From: Enterovibrio norvegicus FF-33
Lineage (GTDB): Bacteria; Pseudomonadota; Gammaproteobacteria; Enterobacterales; Vibrionaceae
DNA: 64,000 nt
NCBI RefSeq assembly: GCF_000286835.2
Contig: NZ_AJYD02000038.1
Location: forward strand, 822,751 to 886,750
Direction of reading: 5' to 3'
Position numbers and translations under genes: made by a program. The notes below the pieces were generated by a model. The model was not told the DNA's origin. It saw nothing but the letters and a program-made list of their open reading frames with translations, and did no database searches. Within the stretch, counting starts at the first letter, position 1, and every line of letters starts with the position of its first letter. Positions 33,782 to 42,420 of this stretch are shown piece after piece.

Positions 33782-35142
33782 AGATGAAAAATCTGCTCCC
33801 AAACTTGCTACTGGCACTGCTAATGAGTGGTGTTTCTTTGCCCGTGCTGAGTGATTTGGTGGATAAATCTCAAGCTGCACACATTGAAGGCAAGGCACAT
33901 AACAGGGAGCGTGAGTCAGCATTTCAAGAGCAAGAGGCTGCGCTGAAAAACCAGCTAACCGCACTTCAAACACAACAAGAGACGCTTGAACGCGAGACTG
34001 AAACACTGAGTGATAACTTCACCACCAACGAAAAGACATTGTCTGATCTTGAACAAACCCTGCATCTGGAAACAGGCAGTTTAGGGGAAGTCTTTGGTGT
34101 GGTGAGGCAAGTTGGCAGAGAGCTTCAACAAGGGCGTGTAGATTCGCCAGTGTCGGCGTCTCAGTCCGATCTAGCTCGTGAATATAATCGTACACTTGAT
34201 GACATCGCTGACGCGAAAGTGTTGCCTTCTCTATCTAAACTTAACGCCTTGTTTGTCGGCATGTCGAACGATCTCGTGGCCAGTGGTGAAATAGCGCCAG
34301 TGCAGGTCAATGTGCGTGATGTGAGTGGAGCGATCCATGAAAAATCAGTGCAGCGCTTGGGAAATATCGGCTTGGTGGGTCAAGACGGTTACCTCGAATG
34401 GGATGGCGTACGCCAACAAGCGAACCTGCTGCCGTATCAACCCAACGGGGGCTTGACGAATGCGACTTTGCGTCAAACCAAGGCGGGAGAATTTGTCACC
34501 ATTGATCCTACTCGCGGCGAGGTGCTTAACCAATTGTCAAACATGCCGACATTGTCGCAACGATTTCAGCAAGCTGGTGTTGTCGGTAAGATCATCGCTG
34601 GTTTATTGACGGTGGGCTTGGGTATTGCCCTAGTGCGAGGGGTCGTGCTGTTAAGAACGCGCTTAATGATTCGTGCGCAAATTAAACACCCTGAAACAGC
34701 GGGTAATAATCCCTTAGGGCGAGTATTGACGGTTTATCACTCAGAACCTAACCGAAGTTTGGATTCTCTTGAGCTGAGATTGATGGAAACCATTATGGAT
34801 GAGCAGCAAGGCTTTGAAAAAGGTTTGTCGATGCTCAAACTGTTGGCAGCAATAGCACCGATGCTTGGGTTGTTGGGCACGGTGACGGGTATGATAGAAA
34901 CCTTTCAGGTCATCACCCAATTTGGCAACAGTGATCCCACGGTCATGGCTGGAGGTATCTCAATGGCGTTGGTTACCACTGTGATGGGTTTAGTCGCGGC
35001 CATGCCCTTACTCTTAGCACACAATATGTTGACGACGCAGGCTGAAATGCTGAGGGGAACGCTGGAAAAAATTGGTGTGAGCTTGGTTGCGCAGCAGTCT
35101 GAAGTGTCCATCCCCACGAGTGTTGTCGAGTTGCGAGCATGA
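33778..35142 (+). CDS. ttpC: TtpC, MotA/TolQ/ExbB-type proton channel protein of the TonB2 system
   Basis: A 454-residue protein. It has an N-terminal signal (KNLLPNLLLALLMSGVSLPVLS), a coiled-coil periplasmic region (residues 30-110) and a mid-protein transmembrane segment (IIAGLLTVGLGIALVRGVV). The C-terminal MotA/TolQ/ExbB domain has the helices LAAIAPMLGLLGTVTGMI and ISMALVTTVMGLVAAMPLLLAHN. TtpC is required, with ExbB2, ExbD2 and TonB2, for energising outer-membrane siderophore receptors in vibrios. It overlaps its neighbours by 4 bp on both sides. Confidence 0.88.
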   Translation: MKMKNLLPNLLLALLMSGVSLPVLSDLVDKSQAAHIEGKAHNRERESAFQEQEAALKNQLTALQTQQETLERETETLSDNFTTNEKTLSDLEQTLHLETGSLGEVFGVVRQVGRELQQGRVDSPVSASQSDLAREYNRTLDDIADAKVLPSLSKLNALFVGMSNDLVASGEIAPVQVNVRDVSGAIHEKSVQRLGNIGLVGQDGYLEWDGVRQQANLLPYQPNGGLTNATLRQTKAGEFVTIDPTRGEVLNQLSNMPTLSQRFQQAGVVGKIIAGLLTVGLGIALVRGVVLLRTRLMIRAQIKHPETAGNNPLGRVLTVYHSEPNRSLDSLELRLMETIMDEQQGFEKGLSMLKLLAAIAPMLGLLGTVTGMIETFQVITQFGNSDPTVMAGGISMALVTTVMGLVAAMPLLLAHNMLTTQAEMLRGTLEKIGVSLVAQQSEVSIPTSVVELRA

Positions 35143-35690
35143 CAGAGATAACCGTTTATCAGGCAAACCTTGCTGAACAGTGGTGGCAGTCACTGTTAGG
35201 CTTTATGACGCAAGGTGGTCCAATTCTATGGGGGTTAGCGATTGTCGCAGGGGTGTGTTGGTTGTTGGTGGCAGAGCGGATACTCTTTTTAGCGCTGATC
35301 TTCCCCAATACTCACCAATCCTTGGTGTCACGCTGGCAGACTCGCGATAACCCTGCGTCATGGGCATCTCGAGTGATTCGTGACGGCTGGCTTTTTGACG
35401 CGCATGTTCTGTTGTTTCGTCATCTCAATCTGATTAAAGGGCTGGTGGTGATTTGCCCTATGCTCGGATTACTTGGCACTGTCACAGGCATGATTACGGT
35501 ATTTGATGTTATTGCTATGGATGGGACCAGCGAGCCACGTTCGATGGCTGCTGGTATTTCGATGGCAACGCTTCCCACTTTGGCTGGGATGGTGATCGCA
35601 CTCACGGGAATGTTTGCACATGCGCGACTTTTCAAAGCATGCGAGCGCCGTGAAGCCTCTTTGTCCAAAGCGTTAAGGAGTCAGCAGTGA
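35139..35690 (+). CDS. exbB: ExbB2 biopolymer transport protein
   Basis: A 183-residue MotA/TolQ/ExbB-family protein with three transmembrane segments: GPILWGLAIVAGVCWLLVAERILFLALIF, then the pair VVICPMLGLLGTVTGMITVFDVI and ISMATLPTLAGMVIALTGMF. It forms the proton channel with ExbD2 and drives TonB2. It is shorter than enteric ExbB, as expected for the second vibrio system. Overlaps with ttpC and exbD of 4 bp imply coupled translation. Confidence 0.9.
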   Translation: MTEITVYQANLAEQWWQSLLGFMTQGGPILWGLAIVAGVCWLLVAERILFLALIFPNTHQSLVSRWQTRDNPASWASRVIRDGWLFDAHVLLFRHLNLIKGLVVICPMLGLLGTVTGMITVFDVIAMDGTSEPRSMAAGISMATLPTLAGMVIALTGMFAHARLFKACERREASLSKALRSQQ

Positions 35691-36091
35691 GATTCCAACG
35701 ACAACAAAAACCCAGAGATGATGCCCAGATTGATTTGACCTCCATGCTGGATATTGTATTCATCATGCTGATCTTTTTTATTGTCACTAGTACGTTTGTT
35801 AGAGAGTCCGGCGTTGATGTTAACCGCCCCGCAGCTAGCCATGCTTCAGTACAAAAAGGCGTTGGGATAATCGTTGCGATTACTGCTAGCAATGATATCT
35901 ATATCGATAAGCAACGAGTGGATGAAGAACGTCTTGAAGCGACGCTAATAAGGCTCATGGTTGAACAGCCAGGCGCTTCATTGGTCATCCAAGCAGACAA
36001 GCTCGCATACAACGGCACGGTAGTGACGGTTATCGATGCCGCTAAAGGAGCGGGTATTGATAACATTGCATTGGCAGCGGAGCAAGGTTAA
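35687..36091 (+). CDS. exbD: ExbD2 biopolymer transport protein
   Basis: A 134-residue protein with one transmembrane helix (MLDIVFIMLIFFIVTSTFV) carrying the essential membrane aspartate in IDLTSMLDIVF. A periplasmic ExbD/TolR domain follows, with ALVIQADKLAYNGTVVTVIDAAKGAGI-like family sequence. It partners ExbB2 in proton-driven energisation of TonB2. Its last base is the first base of tonB. Confidence 0.9.
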   Translation: MRFQRQQKPRDDAQIDLTSMLDIVFIMLIFFIVTSTFVRESGVDVNRPAASHASVQKGVGIIVAITASNDIYIDKQRVDEERLEATLIRLMVEQPGASLVIQADKLAYNGTVVTVIDAAKGAGIDNIALAAEQG

Positions 36092-36771
36092 TGCTGCGTT
36101 GGATATTGGCAGTCCCCGTTGCTGGGTTTTGTGTGCTTGCACTGTTTGCACTGATGGCTGCGATGGTTGAGCCTTCACGGCCAAACGATAGGCGTGCAAG
36201 CAACTCACTGGCTTTCGATCTTGTGATGGTTGAACCCGAATCTGAGTTAACACGCCGAGAACGTTTGTTGCCGCCAAAACCCGAACCGCCTCCACAATCT
36301 GCAACACCGTTAACGCCTGTTTTGAATCCGCAAGTTACCAGTACCGCGAATACGACCGCGCAACCCAGCATCAGTGAATTACTGCCAGATATTGCGATGG
36401 ATATTAGCGTCACGGGTTTTGAAACATCGTTGCCTGTTGTGTCGAAGCTCGCTGCGACGCCTGCGAGTGCTTTGCCATCTATGGAGGTGGGAACGGCACA
36501 GGCAGCAACGCCGACTTTACGCGTGGAAGCAAGATATCCTGCCAAAGCATTAAAACGCGGTATTGAAGGATATGTTTTGATTAGCTTTACGATAAATGAA
36601 AAAGGACGCCCGACAGATTTGAAAGTGGTGGATTCAAAACCAAAACGCATGTTTGATCGCGAAGCACTACGCGCGCTGAAAAAGTGGAAATACGCCCCTC
36701 AACGCATTAACGGTCAAGTCATTGCACAGCAGGGTCAAACCGTTAAGTTTGATTTTACGGTAGCCAAATGA
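36091..36771 (+). CDS. tonB: TonB2 energy transducer
   Basis: A 226-residue protein with an N-terminal membrane anchor (LAVPVAGFCVLALFALMAAM), a proline-rich span (PPKPEPPPQSATPLTP) and the C-terminal TonB domain (residues 145-226: ARYPAKALKRGIEGYVLISF ... REALRALKKWKYAP). It spans the periplasm to contact TonB boxes of outer-membrane receptors for siderophores, heme or vitamin B12. It is shorter than TonB1, typical of TonB2. Confidence 0.9.
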   Translation: MLRWILAVPVAGFCVLALFALMAAMVEPSRPNDRRASNSLAFDLVMVEPESELTRRERLLPPKPEPPPQSATPLTPVLNPQVTSTANTTAQPSISELLPDIAMDISVTGFETSLPVVSKLAATPASALPSMEVGTAQAATPTLRVEARYPAKALKRGIEGYVLISFTINEKGRPTDLKVVDSKPKRMFDREALRALKKWKYAPQRINGQVIAQQGQTVKFDFTVAK

Positions 36772-37982
36772 GAACGCTTCGTTTGATTTTGACATCTATT
36801 TGTACTGTTTGTTTTATGTTGCAGCCTGTTGGTGCAGCAACGCTTTCGGCGAGTACTGCCAATAAGGTACAACGCGCGATAAACTTGCAACAGCAGGAAA
36901 AATGGAAAGAGGCAACCACAGTACTGGAAAGTACATCCACGGCTAGCACGTATGACGTTGCTTTCGTGCAGCGCATGTTAGGCGGCTTGTATTGGCAATT
37001 AGGTGTACCCAACAAAGCGATAAGGTCATTAGAAGCGGCAGTAGACAGCAACAAGCTTGAACCTGATGCACAGCGCTCAGCGCAACGTATGCTCGCTGAT
37101 ATCTTGCTTTCGCAATCGCGCTACGCCGAAGCCCTTCGTCGTTATTATTCACTGACCAGTGACAAGCTTCCACTTACCTCCAGTCATGCGCCAACCGAAA
37201 AAGAATTGGCTGATATTTGGCTACGTATTGCGCAGGCTCACTATCAAAATCAGCAAGCAAAACAAGCGCTGTCCGCGATTAATCGTCACCTTTCACTGGC
37301 GGCGGCCAAGGTGTCTTCTTTGTCTCTAAAATTGGGCGCTCAGATCACGCTGAAGCAATGGAAGGGGACGATTGCCTCGCTTAAACAGCTTATCGAAATT
37401 GATCCTGAGAATAAGGCTTGGTGGCTTCAGTTAACGGCGAGTTATCAGCATCTCAATAAGCCAACTGACATGTTGAAAACCCTTGTTTTGGCGGTGCGTA
37501 AAGGAATCGCACTGTCACCTTCAGAGAAAAGGATGATGGCACAACTTTATGGTCAACAGGGTGTTCCTGAAAAAGCCGCCGCTTTGATGCTCGAGTTGAA
37601 TACGAAAAATGCTAAAGCCTCCTCTTTGGCGATGGAAGCCAGTTACTGGCAGTTGGCGAAAGAGTGGGATAATGCGATTGCGGCTTGGCAGCGAGCAGCG
37701 GAGAAAGACAATCAGTATCGTTGGTCGCTGGCACAGTCACAACTTCAACGTGGTTTGTATCAAGAGGCGTTAACCAGTCTGGATTTGATCACGGAAACAA
37801 GCCAACAAGCGCAAGCTGAACTTGGTCAGGCAATCGCTTATGACAAACTCGACAATCTAGATAAAGCCCTTGAGCATGCGAAGCGAGCCAATGAAATCGA
37901 GCCGACAACGCAAACTGAAAGCTGGATTCAATACCTTAGCCACAAACGGGATGCCGCTTCTGCTGTCTCTGACATTCGATGA
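36768..37982 (+). CDS. TPR protein of the TonB2 cluster
   Basis: A 404-residue protein with a signal peptide (RTLRLILTSICTVCFMLQPVGAA) followed by tetratricopeptide-like repeats, for example LGGLYWQLGVPNKAIRSLEAAVD, IAQAHYQNQQAKQALSAINRHL and AIAYDKLDNLDKALEHAKRANEIEP. It is the last of the six coupled genes and overlaps tonB by 4 bp. In vibrios this position is taken by a periplasmic TPR protein that supports TonB2-dependent uptake. No clear terminator follows. Confidence 0.85.
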   Translation: MRTLRLILTSICTVCFMLQPVGAATLSASTANKVQRAINLQQQEKWKEATTVLESTSTASTYDVAFVQRMLGGLYWQLGVPNKAIRSLEAAVDSNKLEPDAQRSAQRMLADILLSQSRYAEALRRYYSLTSDKLPLTSSHAPTEKELADIWLRIAQAHYQNQQAKQALSAINRHLSLAAAKVSSLSLKLGAQITLKQWKGTIASLKQLIEIDPENKAWWLQLTASYQHLNKPTDMLKTLVLAVRKGIALSPSEKRMMAQLYGQQGVPEKAAALMLELNTKNAKASSLAMEASYWQLAKEWDNAIAAWQRAAEKDNQYRWSLAQSQLQRGLYQEALTSLDLITETSQQAQAELGQAIAYDKLDNLDKALEHAKRANEIEPTTQTESWIQYLSHKRDAASAVSDIR

Positions 37983-38183
37983 AAGAAGTAAAATAATATA
38001 TATCTGCATTAGATGTTGATAATCGCGTCATTCTCGCCTTATTATCGCTCCAGACCTTATTTTCCCCCTTACTTGTGCGGGCGTAATGGTTAAATATTCG
38101 GCAAGTTGGCTACGTCCTTTCTGTCGGTTAAAAAAAACGCAAATTTGAGCTTTTCATGCTCCTCTGTAAGAGATATACCCTGA

Positions 38184-38732
38184 ATGACGTTAGACTTTTT
38201 CACAGAAATCCTTGGATGGACATCCGTTGCTTTCTACATCGGTATTACTATTTTCAATACCATGAAATTTACGCGATTTGCCGCGTTTGGCTCTGCAGCG
38301 AACGATACGTTGTGGGCGTTTTTGATGGGATGGTGGCCGAAAGTCATTCTTAACCTGTCAGTGGCATCACTGAATACTTACCGCTATGCAAAAGACTTCA
38401 CCAATGCGTCAAAGGCCGTGATCCTTGGTCTGGGCGGAGTGATGGCGGCAGGTATTATGTACATCGTTTACGTGGCGGTTTCAGCGTTTATTGCAGAGCC
38501 TACGTTATCCGTTGCCTTGCAGTTTGCGGATTTGGGTGTGATTTTGCTGGCACTGTATATGACCACCTTGACCAACTACCGCAAGCTTATGCTGCTCTCG
38601 GGTTTTGTTGGTATGGCCGCATACTACGGCAACACACAAATGATGATCATCAAAGTGCTGGTGATTGGCATTATGAGTTACAAGCTTTTGTTTGATAAAT
38701 CACAGAAGACGGAAGCTGCTGAAGTGGCTTAG
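38184..38732 (+). CDS. YgjV-like inner membrane protein
   Basis: A 182-residue protein with five or six hydrophobic segments (ILGWTSVAFYIGITIFNTM, AVILGLGGVMAAGIMYIVYVAVSAF, LGVILLALYMTTL and others). The arrangement resembles the YgjV family of uncharacterised bacterial inner-membrane proteins; the match is tentative. It stands alone with its own terminator 36 bp past the stop. Confidence 0.6.
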   Translation: MTLDFFTEILGWTSVAFYIGITIFNTMKFTRFAAFGSAANDTLWAFLMGWWPKVILNLSVASLNTYRYAKDFTNASKAVILGLGGVMAAGIMYIVYVAVSAFIAEPTLSVALQFADLGVILLALYMTTLTNYRKLMLLSGFVGMAAYYGNTQMMIIKVLVIGIMSYKLLFDKSQKTEAAEVA

Positions 38733-38767
38733 GCCCGTTAGATGTCCTCGATCTTCGCATACTGCTA

Positions 38768-38794
38768 AAGGCACCTTATAAAGGTGCCTTTTTT
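38768..38794 (+). terminator. Rho-independent terminator
   Basis: The stem AAGGCACCTT/AAGGTGCCTT with loop ata is followed by TTTT after the membrane protein gene. Confidence 0.92.
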
Positions 38795-38923
38795 GTATCT
38801 ATCTGTTTAAAGGAGATTTTTTACGTTGTCTCTGCCGTATACTTTTTGATCAGAACAGGGTTTAATCGATGTAGAGCGAGACTAGAGAGCATGTGATCAT
38901 TAAGTATAAGAAAGGAGAACAAG

Positions 38924-39322
38924 ATGAAAGGAAGTTGTCTTTGTGGAGCTGTGCAATATGAGGTGGAAGCATTAAGTTCACCGATCATGCATTGTTCGTG
39001 TAACACATGCCGTAAAGCGCATGCAGCGGCTTTCAATACATGTGCGGCGGTGAAGCCAGAGGATTTTCGCTGGTTAACGGGGGAGGACAAATTGTCACAG
39101 TTTGAATCTTCACCGGGTAAGTTGAGAAAATTTTGCTCAGTGTGCGGCAGCCAACTTATCTCTACCAAAGAAGGGATGCCATTTCATGTGCTGCGTATAG
39201 CTTGTTTAGATGATGATCCCCAGAAAACGCCCGCACTTCGTATTTGGAAATCGCACGAAGTCAGCTGGATGAATTATGAGCATGATATGCCACAGTATGA
39301 AGAATGGCAGCCTGGTCGATAA
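38924..39322 (+). CDS. GFA-family (CENP-V/GFA domain) zinc protein
   Basis: A 132-residue single-domain protein. The zinc-binding cysteines are in CLCGAV (residues 5-8), HCSCNTCRKAH (residues 23-32) and FCSVCGS. This is the GFA fold, named after glutathione-dependent formaldehyde-activating enzyme; the actual reaction of most members is unknown. The ribosome-binding site AAAGGAG is excellent. It is a single gene with terminators on both sides. Confidence 0.88.
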   Translation: MKGSCLCGAVQYEVEALSSPIMHCSCNTCRKAHAAAFNTCAAVKPEDFRWLTGEDKLSQFESSPGKLRKFCSVCGSQLISTKEGMPFHVLRIACLDDDPQKTPALRIWKSHEVSWMNYEHDMPQYEEWQPGR

Positions 39323-39353
39323 AGATGATCTATCTGGTGCAGCGTATTAACGA

Positions 39354-39377
39354 AAAAAGCACCGAGAGGTGCTTTTT
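39354..39377. terminator. Bidirectional rho-independent terminator
   Basis: The stem AAAAAGCACC/GGTGCTTTTT with loop gaga lies between the GFA gene (+) and the 83-residue protein gene (-). Confidence 0.9.
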
Positions 39378-39396
39378 GTGAATAAACATGGGGGAA

Positions 39397-39648
39397 TCAA
39401 TAGTTAATAAATCCATCATCAATGCAGACCAGTACACATTTTTCTGCGGCAATCTCTGCGTCTTCTTTGCTTTTGAAAATTGACACAGATTTATCTGAAT
39501 TCATCAATTCATACGCTTTTTGCTCTACGTCTGTGTCATTGGATTGGGTTGTAAACGAGAATGATGCTGAATAACCGCCCAGATCTTCTTGCTTGCTTAC
39601 TTTTACTAGGTAATTGATATTATTATGAGTTCCCTTCATTTCCTTCAT
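39397..39648 (-). CDS. Small protein of unknown function
   Basis: An 83-residue acidic, soluble protein without a recognisable domain; it contains KSKEDAEIAAEKCVLVCIDDGFINY at its end. AAGG-containing sequence precedes both Met1 and Met4, so either could start. It stands alone and ends 20 bp from a shared terminator. Coding character is plausible from the ribosome-binding site and length only. Confidence 0.5.
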   Translation of the reverse strand: MKEMKGTHNNINYLVKVSKQEDLGGYSASFSFTTQSNDTDVEQKAYELMNSDKSVSIFKSKEDAEIAAEKCVLVCIDDGFINY

Positions 39649-39761
39649 TCCCTTACTCTTTAATGTTGCACGTGTGTTAAAAAGTAGACACTGAAATGGC
39701 GTTGGTCAAAAATATAACCGAATTAATGACGGTAAATGCGGTGCAGTCGTGATGGTGAAGG

Positions 39762-39792
39762 CACCAGTAAGTGACGATGTCACTTGTCGGTG
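39762..39792 (-). terminator. Hairpin downstream of the ROK-GH20-AAC(3) operon
   Basis: Stem AAGTGAC-gat-GTCACTT is extended by CACC/GGTG after three unpaired bases. It lies just past the AAC(3)-like stop codon. There is no T run. Confidence 0.5.
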
Positions 39793-39798
39793 TTGTAT

Positions 39799-40605
39799 TC
39801 AATTGTTAATGATCAATCCACCGCTGACCATATCTTGGCAACGCGGGCAATCAATGTTGCATTGGGTAATAGATGGGTTTTCAATGATGGCACGCGTGCA
39901 GTTTTCCAATAGCGATTCAAGCGAGTAGCTTGTCCAGTCACCTAATCCCACTGTGATTTTTGTCGCCGCAGGTTGCATCGCATCCTCAAGCTGATTAAAC
40001 CCATTCGAGCAACTACCGATGCAAACCTCAACTTCTCCCCTTGAGGCGGTGAGTGCCCATCTGCGGAATAAGCGGCGTCCAGCCTGTTGTTCTGCGCAAT
40101 GAATAGGGGTAAGACTCTTTGGTGTCACGCCTATTGATAACACGATAGCGTCTTTGACCTCCGAACCTTGATAGTGACCATAGACATCAGCATCAGTTTG
40201 TTGTGCCAATATTGCAGCTGCTTTAGGGCCCACACCGGCAAAGCTGTTGATCGGATGATCGGTTCTTAACCGTTTAGGGTGGTTGACAACCGCAGCGGCA
40301 AACGCGCCCATAGAGGGTTCGATGTGATTTGAGCTGACATCAAAGGGCTCGGTGTGTTCGAAATGCCATTGACCGCGATGCCCATTTTGTTGGTAATCCA
40401 CTCCTTTAGGTGGGAGACAAAGTGTATCGTAGTTAAATGCCGGTACGATAACGGTGCACCCTGCGTCAAGAAAGGTATTGACTAGCGCTATCGCTCCGCC
40501 ATCAAGTTTGCCCAGTGAGCGTATAGAAGCATGAACAAAAAGGACTTTATTATTCAGCGAAAGTGTTTGAATCGCCGATTTGACCTCGAAAAATGTGTTC
40601 GTCAT
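39799..40605 (-). CDS. AAC(3)-family N-acetyltransferase
   Basis: A 268-residue protein of the aminoglycoside 3-N-acetyltransferase (Antibiotic_NAT) family. Family blocks include VLFVHASIRSLGKLDGGA, VIVPAFNYDTL, GAFAAAVVNHPKRLRTDHPINSFAGVGP and SIGVTPKSLTPIHCAEQQAG. It transfers acetyl from acetyl-CoA to an amino group. A C-terminal extension carries CNIDCPRCQD, a possible metal-binding cysteine set. The start overlaps the stop of the GH20 gene by 4 bp, so the two are co-translated. Context points to an amino-sugar substrate rather than antibiotic resistance, but this is inference. Confidence 0.82.
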   Translation of the reverse strand: MTNTFFEVKSAIQTLSLNNKVLFVHASIRSLGKLDGGAIALVNTFLDAGCTVIVPAFNYDTLCLPPKGVDYQQNGHRGQWHFEHTEPFDVSSNHIEPSMGAFAAAVVNHPKRLRTDHPINSFAGVGPKAAAILAQQTDADVYGHYQGSEVKDAIVLSIGVTPKSLTPIHCAEQQAGRRLFRRWALTASRGEVEVCIGSCSNGFNQLEDAMQPAATKITVGLGDWTSYSLESLLENCTRAIIENPSITQCNIDCPRCQDMVSGGLIINN

Positions 40606-42398
40606 AAGACAGCCTCTTTTGCGTCGATCTGAACGGGGATGTCTTCGAGCAAGGTCAATAAATACTCCAATCGTTCGCTACTTTGCGTTAAACCGCCTGG
40701 TCGATAGTATTCCGCCCAAAGCTTTCGATAAGTGTTCAAAAGCTGTTGTACATCATGACGAAGGGTATCTTTTCGTGAAGATGAAAAACGCTCTACCTGA
40801 CGGTGGCCTTCTTCGGCATATCCTTGCACGATGCGACAAGCAATATCGAGCGCATCGATCGTCCACAGTAAATCTGGCATCATTTCACTGGCATCAAGGA
40901 GCGCCAGTTTTTGCTTCCACATAGTCAATTCTTTGCGCGCAATATCCAGAGTGTGGGATGGTACGCCAGTGGCATGTTTGATGTGCCGACGTGATTTTTG
41001 ATCAAACAGGACGGGGCCAAAAAATGCACAGTTAGGGGTTTTGACTCCTGTTGAGAGGTAGATATCTTGTAGTGCAATAAGCGCTTCTGCCTCGGTATGA
41101 GTGGCATCAGGGTAGAACCCTTTCACTGCGTCGATGACATTACTGTCGAGTTGCTGCTCTTGTCCCCACGCCATGGCGGCACCAAACGCATAAGCCGGGA
41201 TAGGCATAGCGTACTGCTGCCCATGTCCCATGTCACCCCACTCGGTCACCATGTACCCTTCAGCGCCAAAGCGCTTGGCGGATTTAGCCGCTCTACGCAT
41301 ATGCGAAACGGCCGCATGCCAACGGCCTGAAACAGAGGCAAAACAATTTGTCGATACCACGACATGAAACGGATATCCAAACAAGGAAAGCTGTTTGTGC
41401 TCAGCATCAAAGGGGTGATCGGGTTCGTACCCCCAATTTAATAAGATGAGATCGTCGGGGAGTTGGTCAATCAGGTTGGGGTAGCGAAACAGCATGTCGC
41501 TAAACATTTGGCACTGTTTCCCTTTTGATTTGGCAAGAGAGATCACTTTATTTAGGTAAGTGAGATAGACCTTTCCTTTACCGAAAATCTCGCAGGCAGA
41601 TTTGCTTGCCCCAGCGCCGAGGTCCATGGTTTCATCAAAATTAATGTTAATGGTGTCACTCGAAAAATTCGGCAATAGCTCTTGGAGTAACTCGTCAATA
41701 AACGTTTCTGTTTGTGGGCTGATTGGATTCAGTCCAAAAGCACCAGGGCGAAAGTCTCCCCTTTGATCGAGAAAGCCCGACGTCTGCTCGGCAAGATGTT
41801 GATAATCGGCATGATTAAGCCACTTTTCCATATGGCCAAAGCAAGCTTGGTTGGCGACCAACTCGATACCCAGTTGACGACAATACGCATCGATTTCTTT
41901 GATTTCTTGCGCTGTTATTGGCGAATAATTGGCCCATACTTTCTCATGATTGCGGTAAGCGAAGGTATGTTCGGTATAAAGCTGCAATTGGTTGAATCGC
42001 AGTGAAGAGAAATAATCGATCAATCGTTTGAGTGATGCCATGGTCGGCACACGATCACGGCTAATATCCAGCAAAACAGACCGTGTTGGAAAGTCTGGCC
42101 AATCTTCGATGACGATGTCCTCTCGAATCACAGCATTCTTTTGAATCAACTGATTAATGGCGAGATGTGCGTAGCGAATACCATGAAGGTCGGCATAGTC
42201 AACGACGAGGCATCCCCCCATAAACCGAATGCGAAAACCTTGCTTTGCTAGAGCGGGATCGTGGCGATAGTTGAGGGTAGCGATTAATACTTTAGCCCCA
42301 AAGCGTATCGGACAAGAAGATACTAACGCAGAGACATTGACATGTTTTGTCGAATATCCTGCTAAGTAGCGCTTTGGTGCGGGGAATATCATTGTCAT
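40602..42398 (-). CDS. GH20-family beta-N-acetylhexosaminidase-like enzyme
   Basis: A 598-residue protein. GIRYAHLAINQLIQ (residues 73-86) and the TIM-barrel start RSVLLDISRDRVPTM (residues 106-120) are followed by the catalytic Asp-Glu pair D255-E256 in ININFDET, the GH20 signature. The later SVSGRWHAAVSHM and YMVTEWGDMGHGQQ suit the barrel. No signal peptide is seen, so it probably acts on imported oligosaccharides in the cytoplasm. It is preceded by the ROK regulator gene (22-bp gap) and overlaps the acetyltransferase gene. The exact hexosamine substrate is unknown. Confidence 0.82.
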   Translation of the reverse strand: MTMIFPAPKRYLAGYSTKHVNVSALVSSCPIRFGAKVLIATLNYRHDPALAKQGFRIRFMGGCLVVDYADLHGIRYAHLAINQLIQKNAVIREDIVIEDWPDFPTRSVLLDISRDRVPTMASLKRLIDYFSSLRFNQLQLYTEHTFAYRNHEKVWANYSPITAQEIKEIDAYCRQLGIELVANQACFGHMEKWLNHADYQHLAEQTSGFLDQRGDFRPGAFGLNPISPQTETFIDELLQELLPNFSSDTININFDETMDLGAGASKSACEIFGKGKVYLTYLNKVISLAKSKGKQCQMFSDMLFRYPNLIDQLPDDLILLNWGYEPDHPFDAEHKQLSLFGYPFHVVVSTNCFASVSGRWHAAVSHMRRAAKSAKRFGAEGYMVTEWGDMGHGQQYAMPIPAYAFGAAMAWGQEQQLDSNVIDAVKGFYPDATHTEAEALIALQDIYLSTGVKTPNCAFFGPVLFDQKSRRHIKHATGVPSHTLDIARKELTMWKQKLALLDASEMMPDLLWTIDALDIACRIVQGYAEEGHRQVERFSSSRKDTLRHDVQQLLNTYRKLWAEYYRPGGLTQSSERLEYLLTLLEDIPVQIDAKEAVL

Positions 42399-42420
42399 CA
42401 GACGTCCTTGTCATTCGCCA

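Noticed and set aside
39799..40605. Interpretation of the AAC(3)-family gene as an acquired antibiotic-resistance gene
   Set aside because: It is embedded in a coupled operon with a hexosaminidase and a ROK regulator, and no mobile element is nearby; a metabolic role is more likely.
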